Source of the DNA: Gnetum montanum
Taxonomy: Eukaryota; Streptophyta; Gnetopsida; Gnetales; Gnetaceae
Assembly: GCA_015680685.1 (NCBI GenBank)
Contig: MNCI01005779.1
Location: forward strand, 505,189-569,188
DNA length: 64,000 bases
Reading direction: 5' to 3'
The notes under the pieces were generated by a model, which saw only the letters and a program-made list of their open reading frames with translations, had not been told where the DNA came from and made no database searches. The translations under genes were made by a program, and so were the position numbers. Positions 55,159-64,000 of the stretch are shown piece after piece (within the stretch, counting starts at the first letter, position 1; every line of letters begins with the position of its first letter).

Positions 55159-57000
55159 ATGTCTTCTTCTTCTCATAAGAGCACTTCACCACCTAGGGAT
55201 CACACAAGAGACAATCAGTGGTCTAACATGCATAATCAAGAATTGCCAATTCCTCAACAGTATCGAGTCGTATATACTCATCCCGATGAGTATATACCTG
55301 ATTTCACTTTTATCCTCCATTAGGATGAACAACTGCGTTAGTGAGACTTGCAAGGTAACATAGTGTTACCCACAGATCAGGTAGTCCCTAACATGCTTCT
55401 TCGTGCTCTTGCACAGATAGACATGACACAACTATATGTTGAATACATTGTAGAAGATTATGACACAAGGGACTACCATCCTATAGAAGCGCAACGTCTA
55501 AGGGACTCGTGATAGGAGAGTTATCATACACTGTTGAAGAGTAAAGGGATCCCGCACGTCCTAAGCGAAATTGGAGATGGTGAACCNCAAAGGGATCCCG
55601 CACGTCCTAAGCGAAATTGGAGATGGTGAACCAGTTATAACAGGTTCTTCATCAAATTATGTTCCTCCTCCTAATGATAGTGAGGAGGTGGGGTATCATA
55701 ACATGCACTCCATGATATACAACCCTAGTTCTGATCCCCATGAACACCAAGTGTTCATCGAGAGACCAAAAACACATGACAAGGATGGGCATTCTGATTG
55801 TCATCATGATCAGGGCTGTAGCGACCAAAAAGAAGGTAAGAAACATCATCATGGTGATGGTTCCCCTTCTTCTTCCCCTTCATCACATCATTCACCCTCT
55901 CCTTCCACATCAGGACATAGTCATAAAGAGCACAATGATGAGGATACCCCTACTTGCAACCCGAAGTATGTTAGATATTACAGAGGCTATGAGAATACCT
56001 ACAAGGCACCAGAAAGATAGTCGGATCAAGAGACTAAACATGAATAATATTCCACGATTTGATGGGGTATACAATGCTAATCCGTAAGACCACTTACAGG
56101 AATTACACGATGCCTGTGCCTTGTAGAATATTGAAAATGAGTGGAAGAAGTTAAAGTTATTCCCTAGGATACTCATAAAGAAAGCAGAAAGTTGGTACTG
56201 GTCCTTAGAACTGGAAACCATTAGGAGGTGGAGTATGATGCTAGAGCTATTTAATGATAAATACCAAATGTACTCTAGAGTGTCCAACTTGCATAAGCAG
56301 ATTCAAGGATGGAAGCAGGGTAATCATGAACCCTTGGATGCTACCATGGGCTGATATTATACATTGCTACATCATTGCTTGAGCCATGGTTATGCACAAC
56401 AGGATCAATTCCACCACCTTGTAGATGGGCTAAGATATGTAACCTAGAGAACCCTTGGGACATATGCCCAAGGGAGATTATCTGAACTTAGATTCCATGA
56501 AGTTCATAGATTGTTGGAGCAAGTAGCTAAAGAAGAAGTGGAGCTATGAAAAAGAGAAAACATGGAAGAGTACAACCACGATCTTTTCCTCCGAAAGAGG
56601 GGAGTGAGATTCTACGATGAAGAGGATGAGTCATCACTCAAAGAGTTGGTGAATAGAAAAACCTTGTCACTTCAGAAATTAACAATGGAAGTATTAGCTA
56701 AGGTAGATGAAACATGGAGCTCCTTAGATAGTAAAATTGAAACTGTCTTGAAAATCGTAGAGGAATCTAAGGAGGAACGAAGTAGTGACCATGATAAGAA
56801 AAAGAGGAGAGATTTAGACCATGCACGTAACAAGGGTAAGGGAAAAGTGACTATCATTGATGAGGTTGTGGATTTTGACACAAAAAATGATGGTGGATGT
56901 GAGATCTACCAATATGACCATCCTAAGGAATGTTTCCCAATAATCTCACATCTACAAGAGTCTGGGGTGTATGCACTCAATCAAAGACTTAACAAATAGC
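55159..57000 (+). pseudogene. Gag of element D
   Basis: Gag begins at ATG 55159 (MSSSSHKSTSPPR). The N-terminal part has a VVYTHPDEYIPDFTF block. The assembly N (55587) and a 44-bp duplication interrupt it. An open Ser/His-rich stretch (about 55590-56020) leads to the core at 56040-56550 (MNNIPRFDG, KLFPRILIKKAESWYWSLEL, ELFNDKYQMYSR), broken by stops. A charged helical region is open at 56562-56999 and ends with a knuckle in which the second Cys is Tyr (from about 56898). A Pro/Gln-rich tail to about 57500 and then protease follow. Confidence 0.8.
55543..55632 (+). repeat. 44-bp direct duplication around a single N
   Basis: Bases 55543-55586 and 55589-55632 are identical, separated by N (55587) and one C. 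This is the pattern of two overlapping contig ends placed side by side without merging. The duplication shifts the Gag frame of D. Confidence 0.92.
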
Positions 57001-57579
57001 AAGCACCCCGAACGTTACCTTATCCCTAGGGTAACCCAAGGCAGTTCCACCAACTATTAACATATTATCCAAGTGGAACTCCACCACAACCTATTGAACA
57101 ACATTAGTAGTGGCAACACCCACAGTCATGGGGGATGCCACCGCCTAGACAACAATACCCTTACCAGAAACTAGACCCATATGGCTACTACGTGCAACAG
57201 TCGATTTCTCTAAGTGAATCTATGGGTCACACAACCCCACAATGTCACTACCAAGTTTAGGAGTATTTTAGGACTCCTTATCCTCCAGGAAACACATCAC
57301 ATGTGTACCATCCTTAGCATCCATATGCCACTCATACATCGATAGTTCCACTACCACCCCCTCCAATGATGCAAGGGGAACTCTCCACTCAACCATAGCA
57401 AGGTAATGCTACGAGAGCCATAAACCTTCAACTCACTGCTAGTTTTGACAACCTCATAAAAAGAAGACCTTTCTTCGAAACCAAAAGCCCAAACAAGCTC
57501 TCACAACCACAAGTGGTTGAGTTTGTGCATGATCCTCTAACAAATAAGGCTTCGGAGCTCCTTTCAAATCAACAATAGA

Positions 57580-58234
57580 GCTCAACACATATGGTTATGT
57601 TAACACATATCGTTATTGACTAGATAAAGGTAGGCCACCTTCCTAGGAAACTCTTTGACCTTGAAAGTCCCTTAATCTACCTCCAAGTCGCTGGGAACAA
57701 ACCACGTAAAGCTATTCTTAACTTATGTTCCGTAGTCAACTTAATCTCACGAGAAATGTATAAAGCATGGAACCTGCCTCCACTCAAGAAGAGAAATATT
57801 CAACTAGAGCTGGTTGACCAGTCCATGACCATTCCTTTGGGATTGGTGGAGGACATCGTTACCACTGTGTGTGGTTGGTCATACCCAGCTAATTTCCTAG
57901 TGATAAAAGTCAACAGTAACAAAGGGGACTTTCCAATTATAATGGGGATGGATGGCTTAGCACCATCAACATGTGCCTAGGAATCTACGATCTTTCCTTA
58001 GAAATATGTAAGGAAAACATTTATGGAAAGATTGAGAAGAAGAAAGTTCCATGCATCACATACAGTGACTCAGAGGGTGATGACATGGAGGAATTCTCAA
58101 CATCTCCTGCATGCAACTGGTGTGAACAAGAAACTCAGATACAAAGGTGCCTATATGTAGCAACCATAAAACAAGAGAACACCCAGTGGTTGATAGCTGA
58201 TCAAGAGAGCAACCCACCAACATGCATGGAATGA
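57580..58234 (+). pseudogene. Retropepsin-like protease of element D
   Basis: This is a protease related to that of F. Blocks are LTHIVID, YLQVAGNKPRKAILN, EMYKAWNLPPLKK, LGLVEDIVTTVCGW and DFPIIMGMDGL. The active-site D-S-G of F is replaced (KAILNLCSVVNLI), so the catalytic Asp is lost. A stop or shift lies near 57978, and the tail (57971-58234) is open and matches the F tail up to the PTCME end. No RT or integrase follows. D is therefore a gag-protease element. The lost active site means this copy is inactive. Confidence 0.75.
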
Positions 58235-58239
58235 ACTGG

Positions 58240-60268
58240 GGGAACAACCTGCACCCACAATGAAAGCATAGATACGTTGGAATATGAGCATTGCCAACTT
58301 CCAACCCTTAACTTGAAAACATCAATTGGGAGAAGTTGGAAACTTTTAAGAAATTCAAAAAAACACTCATTATTGTGGATCTCTCCCTTTCAATTCAGTC
58401 ATGGGGGAGATGGCCACTTATGCTGATCATTTGGGGCCCTCAGTTCTTTTAAGGTTTTGTTTTACACGTTTTTGTTTTACACATTCTTGTTTTACAATTT
58501 CTTTAACTTTTCTTGTTTTCATTTTACAACATCATTTATACTTTTTCTTTTATTTTTGTATATATGTGTGTCTTATCCATTTTGTTAAGTTCATCATCCA
58601 ATAAGTGCTATTAAATGATGGTATGAACTATTTTCTACTAGTTGCTAATGTTTCGCTTTTACCCTTAAGATTATGATGTTGATACTAAGGTATGGTTCTT
58701 TTGATATGACAGGCAATGAGTCCACTCCATCCATACATCCACAAATTTCTGTGGTCTCTCTTGGCTTGGAACTGTACAGTCCATTTCTCAATAATAAGAA
58801 CTATAATGAATTGGTGACTAGGCATTTCTTAAACTAAGGAAGGACTCAAGGATTGAAAAGGGTGTGACTTCAGGGAACTTGATGCATTTGTGTTGGCCAT
58901 TCTCTTGGGTGCTTGGATGTTTTCTTCTTGATTTTTCCTTCCCATTCCAACATTTCTCCATTATCGGGAAGATGAGACAATAAAAATAACAAAGTCTTTG
59001 CATGGTGTGGTTCTCACGTATAAACAGAAAAAAAATAGTGAGAATTCAAAGCACACCCCTTAGAAGAAATAATCATTTGGGCTACAAGCACTGGTTATGG
59101 AACTAAAATAAACATGTTCCATCTAACTAAGGTCCTTCTCGCTTCCCATTCTCTCGTCCTTCGTTTCGTCGGAATGGTGGTGGGTCTTTGGTGAAGGCAT
59201 TCTTATTACATTAAGTGGATGGATTGGCCAAGTGCATTAATGCGAAGTCACTGACTGTGGTTTGTTTGAGGCCAGACTTGGAATGGGATCTACTAAGTCA
59301 CATTAATCATTAACTACATAAGGGGATGTACATCACCTTATTCTTAAGACTCCATTTCATTCTCTTCTTTCCATCATTCTTCCTCCATTGCTCACCTCAT
59401 TTCTGATTGTATCATTAGTGTATATTTTGGTTAATGCATTTTTTTATTTTTGGTAAATTCTTGTGGTTAATACTTTAACTCTTATTCCAAATAACATTCT
59501 GAGAGCCTATGGACTCGTGAGCCTACTTTGGGAAGGACCCACTGGCATTCCTATTTGGCACACTAGTTAAATTTTTTTCCTTAACATTTTTGCAATCCAC
59601 TCTATTTTTTTCATTTCCATCTTGACATCTATTTCATCGACATTATAGTTTTCTCTTTTCTCCATCTTTCTTATTCTTTTTCTTTATCCATTCTATCACT
59701 ACCATAGGTTGCTCTTAGTCATGGGGATCCTGATCCATTTTTTTTCAATTTTCTCCTAACCCCTACACTGTTGGTAGTCACCACTATTATATCTCCAGAC
59801 CCGTATCAACCATACCACAACTTAGCCAATGGACCTTTTACCAAAGCAAGGTATCAACTACATTGTGATTCATTTACCCTTGCTAATATAAAGACTATGT
59901 TGTGTGTTTAGATAACAATCATACAAAAATGAATTGGATCTAGAGGAAACATGTGGAAGGGATCGATGCTAAAGTAGCTATGCAAGGAATGAGATGGATG
60001 GCATGCTTACAGATAGAAAACAAAAGGCAAAATCTTGGCATTGGCAGTAGCAGACTTCCTCTCTCTTCTCTCTTCTCTCTGAGCTACCAAATAAGGCCTT
60101 AGGTTAAATGTATAAAGTGTTCACTTTTGTTGTCGTGAACACCAATTTTTTCATGTTCTAAAATGATGATCCATTCAGATGTTGTCCCATTCACCATTAG
60201 TTCCATTCAAGTCAATAATCCCATACCTTCCCAATATATTGTAAGGAACTCAAGGACGAATTTTTATT
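58240..60268 (+). mobile_element. 3' untranslated region of element D
   Basis: About 2 kb without coding sequence. It aligns with F 19050-18249 at its start and with H 8080-8230 and 8638 in its middle (see 59000-59130 and 59522). It ends 'ctcaaggacgaatttttattcagtcg', similar to B 'ctcgaggacgagttttcattcagtca' (38500-38524). A pyrimidine-rich run (TCTCT-type) lies at about 60058-60080. The internal dyads of C and H are not seen here. Confidence 0.6.
58396..58410 (+). promoter_or_regulatory. Internal polypurine-tract-like motif in D
   Basis: CAGTCATGGGGGAGA just after the protease resembles the true tract at 60269 (CAGTCGTGGGGGTA). A further copy lies in the Gag tail at 57123. F has both internal copies at matching places. 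Confidence 0.5.
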
Positions 60269-60282
60269 CAGTCGTGGGGGTA
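60269..60282 (+). promoter_or_regulatory. Polypurine tract of element D
   Basis: CAGTCGTGGGGGTA directly before the 3' LTR start TGATGGGA. Matches B 38519-38532. Confidence 0.8.
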
Positions 60283-61100
60283 TGATGGGATGTGATATCG
60301 TATGGGCCACGATATCGCATTCCCTACGATATGGCATCTTCCCCTATAATATCTCATACATGATATCACAACGCACTACCAAATCTATAAATAAGAGGTG
60401 GCTCTTCCTTGTTTCTCCATCTAGATCTAGACCTTAGCCAAACTCTTGTAGCTTTTCCATTCCAAAGTTAGAATAATTTCCATGTGCTTGTAGTAGGAGT
60501 CCCAAAGTAAACGGATCTTTATTCGAGCAAATATCGTACCTGAGCACAAGTTTATGTATGGAAATAAAGATGAAATTTTTGGATAAACCTTACAGTGCAT
60601 GGACTAAGCTAAATAGGACTTTAATTATTGTTAATGTTTAAATGCTTTATTAATTAATTAAGCTCTCTCAATCCTTAACTCATAGTTAAGTGCATTCAGT
60701 ATGACCGCTTCGAGCACATGCATTATGCTTGGTTATCCTAGAAATGAATAGCATTTGGTAATCCCAGAAGGTTACATTGGCTCAGGGTGTGAATGGCAAG
60801 TGGGAACGGATAATGATGCTAGGCATTAGAACTTAGTTAATTAAAGTTAGTTACTTAGTCTCTTCACCCTTTCTCTCATTAGCATAGGCAATAAAACATA
60901 AAAGATATAAAAATCACATACCTCAAACTTAATTAACCATACAACCATGACAAATACAGGTAATTCTAGGAAGAAAATAAACAATTAACCTTAAGTGTTC
61001 CATAAGGTGTGTAGGCACTTAGTCTGTGGAGTTCGACCGAATCGTGCCTATAACACTCATATTCATATGGTTGAGTGTAGGGGTACCTTGCCACTCATCA
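60283..61100 (+). repeat. 3' LTR of element D
   Basis: The 818-bp LTR runs from TGATGGGA to CACTCATCA. It has GATATC sites (60292-60369), TATAAATA (60386-60393) and AATAAAG (about 60562). It is 14 bp shorter than the 5' LTR, with differences mostly in the dyad block. Transitions dominate elsewhere. Confidence 0.93.
60292..60393 (+). promoter_or_regulatory. LTR promoter of D (3'): dyads and TATA box
   Basis: GATATC-type sites begin at 60292. The TATA-proximal dyad at 60346-60369 (ATAATATCTC, ATAC, ATGATATCAC) is followed by a 16-bp spacer and TATAAATA (60386-60393). Confidence 0.7.
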
Positions 61101-61105
61101 AACCC
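61101..61105 (+). repeat. Target-site duplication, right of element D
   Basis: AACCC, identical to 54177-54181. Confidence 0.9.
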
Positions 61106-63400
61106 TAACCAAAACCTTTGGTAGCTCTAGAATTTCATGAAATAGGTTGAAAATCACCAAAAATCATATATCTTACATGAGCTATGCTAGGGGAGGCCTC
61201 AACTATGCTAGCTAGAATAGTCCTAGCATAGTTGATAAGAGTTTAATCATTCAAAATCAAATATAGCCTTCAAAATAACAAAATGTGATCTCAATTTCAT
61301 TGTGGAACCTTTGATGGCCTTAAAAGGGAAAATATCTAATCTAGAATAAGTTAAACTCCATCCAAAACTTGTGACTACACTAAGGATAAGACCATCTATG
61401 CTAGCCAACATAGTCCCAGTGTAGATTAGGTGGGGGATGAATACCAAAAGATAAAAGTAGTAGTTGAAACAACATATCTTGAACACCACACCTTCTCATA
61501 GCTCCTAGTAGAATTGAAATGGTAAATAAGTAGACAAAAACTAGTTGAAGCCTATTTCCATTTTGTAACTACACTAGAGGTGGTCCTGACTACACTATCC
61601 AACATAGTCCCAGTGTAGTTAGGAGAAGGTAGATTACTAAAACCAAACAACAACCTCCAAACTACCATATTTTGACCCTAAAATCCCTTTGGAACCTCTA
61701 GTGACCTTGCACTAATAAACTATGAGATAAAATAAGATCAAAACTAATTTTCACCTTGGGACTATGCTAGCTAGTATAGTCCTAGTATAGTCCCATTTTC
61801 AAAACACCAACATAGATAACCAACATGCATAATTTACTTGTGAAAGCATCATGATAATCCCAAAACCTTGCCAAAGAATTTAGAGACCCCTAAATACTAC
61901 AACCTTAGTAAAAAATAGCCAAAACTCATCATACACACCATATTCACACTGTAACTATGCTAGCCAACATACTCCAATGATGTATGGCCATTTTGATATA
62001 AAAAAAAATCACAAAACTAAATATTTTAGGTCTAAAACCATATCTTCAAATAGTAGTGATCCCAAAACGCAAAAACATGATCAATTAACCATGGAATTAT
62101 ACCAAAATCCAAGATTGATTTTATGACTAAACAAGAGTAGGCCTATACTATGTTTTCTAGTGTAGTCATTGTCTAAGGTTGGTTAGACTATTGAGCTAAC
62201 CATCAAAACAATCCAAAACCTAACTTAGAAATCTAGAGCCTTGTTTGGTGTTACCTAGTTAAAAATTTATCTCATTATAATTCTTAAAAAACTAGATTCA
62301 TCTCATCTATGCTAAGCTTAAGCTCAACTACATTGACTAGTGTAGTCACAATGGAAAATCATCATTTCAATGGCTAAACAACCTTTGAAATCAACTATAT
62401 AGAACAAAACCTTAGCTAGAAACACTAGTAATCTTGAGAACCCAAGAAATTAAATTATTAATGATAGAAACCCATCAGAAGGTAGATTTCACATCTAACT
62501 ATGCTAGAATAGGTCATGACTACACTAGATAGTGTAGTCCTAGTGTTGTGATTGTTGTGAATTCATGCAATTAGTATCTTGACATCTAGAATGATATAGA
62601 ATTTCACTTAAGACACCTAGAACATTGATTGACATGTTCCAATGATGATTCCATGTTTTTTTTACCATGGAAATGTCAGATTCCATGTGACTACACTAAG
62701 GTAGGCCTAGGACCATGTTGGCTAGCATAGTCCCTAATCCAAGGTATTTGGACCATTATAATAGCACTAAAAATGATAAAAAACTTGATGCTAGAAGCAT
62801 AGAACCTTGAAATCCTATAACTGGCTATAGTTTAACCTTATTTAATCATGGAAAAATCATATTTTGATCCATGTACACAAGGGTCATCCTTAACTAGGCT
62901 GATTAGAATAGTCATGAGATGTCGATGTCAAAAATCCATCTCCTAAAGCCTAATTTGACCTTTGAATCACCTATTAAACCCTTCGTAGACCTTTCATTAC
63001 CCTAGGAAGTTGATGGAACACTAGTAGCAACTTTGAAGCCTTAAAAATCCATTTTTCTCATGCATCTACATTGAGGGTGACCTTGACTACATTGGCTAGC
63101 ATAGTCCCAGTGTAGTCACCAATGTGAACATCATTTCCAGCTTCAAGAGGGTGAAAATGAGGTCAAAATGCATGAATCTTCAATCTTAGTTAGTAACACT
63201 AGTTATACAAACCATAATAATCCAAAATTAGCCACAATGAACCTAGGAAATCATCTACTACCACTAACTATGATGGAATATGGTATGACCATGATGGCTA
63301 ACGTAGTCACTAGTAGATCCTAGTGTAGTCACATGAAAAGGTGCCATTTTGCCTTTAAAATAGCCATAAAATGACCTTATCATGTGTCCAAACTCACCTG
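61106..63400 (+). repeat. Tandem array of diverged 193-bp units
   Basis: Twelve units are anchored on 'tagtcc' or 'tagtca' at 61218, 61411, 61605, 61777, 61970, 62163, 62343, 62535, 62728, 62909, 63102 and 63304. Spacings are 193, 194, 172, 193, 193, 180, 192, 193, 181, 193 and 202. Each unit has a box such as 'gactacactag..aacatagtcccagtgtagtc', in which 'actatgctag' and 'ctagcatagt' face each other. The rest of the unit is A/T-rich. Small open stretches here (for example 61247-61489 on minus) are not genes. Confidence 0.85.
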
Positions 63401-64000
63401 TTAGCCCTGTAAACCTTTTTTATGTTTTTCTAAGGCCTAAAACTAGCAACATCATGGCCCGCTAAGGCCTAAAATGGATAAAATATTTACCTATTTAACC
63501 TCAATTAATCTTATTTGGTCATCAATTGATGTCATTTGATGGGGCTTGACCAACCTTGACCATCATTTGACAATAGTGAACCATTAAATGGCTTGCTAAG
63601 GCCTTAAACTAGAAACATGACCCTCTAAGGTCTAAACCTGACAAAGTATAACCTTGTTTGGCCAAGATGGACCTTCTTTTACCACATGTTTTCCATCCTA
63701 ACTGGTTTGACCTTGTTTCATGTTTTTTTAAATTATTTGGACCTTATGATGCATTGTTGACCTTTATCATCATCAATTGACCATATTTGAATTTTACTTA
63801 ACTCTAGTTTTACAATGTTTGACCATATTCTCTCTCTTGTGATCCTTGTTGACCTTGTTTAACCTTGATTTGTATTAGGTGGTGGGGTTTGATCACCCTT
63901 GGCCATCATTTGACACCATGTAACCATCATATAACATACCAAGGACTAAACCTAGAAATATCATGGCCTGCTAATGCCTAAAATTAGCAACCTTATGGTC
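63401..64000 (+). repeat. TTGACC-rich repeat
   Basis: No gene. The box 'atcatggcccgctaaggcctaaaa' recurs near 63451, 63587 and 63959. TTGACC (or TTGACA) occurs at least eight times between 63548 and 63855, all on the plus strand. A longer pair, 'gatggggcttgacc..ccttgaccatcatttgaca' and 'ggtggggtttgatc..ccttggccatcatttgaca', is about 340 bp apart. The repeat continues past the window. Confidence 0.6.

Noticed and set aside
60058-60080. Pyrimidine run as a splice-site polypyrimidine tract
   Set aside because: No conserved acceptor and no ORF2 follow in D. It is just a TCTCT-type low-complexity run.

Overview
The window looks like nuclear DNA from a large, repeat-rich plant genome. It is AT-rich, gene-poor and filled with old LTR retrotransposons. 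It carries one compact plant-type RING-H2 gene, and the retroelement primer sites match the 3' end of plant tRNA-Asp. A gymnosperm or another large-genome seed plant is plausible, but the sequence does not fix the species. I see no bacterial, organellar or free-virus features.

Most of the window belongs to one clade of Ty3-type, Athila-like elements, labelled A to H here. A (1-3488, minus) is gag plus an LTR and includes a near-perfect inverted repeat around an assembly N. H (3489-9253, plus) is a decayed gag-protease-RT-RNase H-integrase copy. E (9254-10960, plus) is an LTR, primer site and truncated gag. C (10960-17565, minus) is an LTR, gag and a second ORF (ORF2). G (17566-18245, plus) is an ORF2 fragment. 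F (18245-23084, minus) is an LTR, gag and protease. B (32787-39405, plus) is complete with two LTRs, gag and ORF2, flanked by CTATT target duplications. D (54182-61100, plus) is complete with two LTRs, gag and protease, flanked by AACCC duplications. Only H carries RT and integrase. The others look like gag-protease or gag-ORF2 derivatives that would need pol supplied in trans.

The most distinctive signal is in the LTR promoters. Exactly 16 bp upstream of each TATA box lies a 24-bp dyad made of a 10-bp palindrome, a 4-bp centre and the 10-bp palindrome again. In seven LTRs the 10-mer derives from GCGATATCGC. In E it is a different palindrome, GCATCGATGC, with the same 10-4-10 layout and the same 16-bp spacing. 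C carries a second copy of this promoter block inside the element upstream of ORF2, and H carries a dyad-like block there too. ORF2 in B and C begins right at a conserved 3' splice site with a good branch point.

Other content: a decayed Copia pol (24990-25900, minus); the RING-H2/ATL-like gene (28415-28849, minus), the only convincing host gene; integrase and pol remnants of other Ty3 lineages (43330-44530 and 47230-49200, both minus); a possible spliced gene fragment (50932-51414, minus); two tandem arrays with a period near 193 bp (41270-42350 and 53930-63400, the second split by D); clusters of AGATGTCT-type motifs (23517-23780 and 46640-46900); and a TTGACC-rich repeat at the right edge. 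Two single Ns (1038, 55587) sit at sequence duplications that look like unresolved contig joins.
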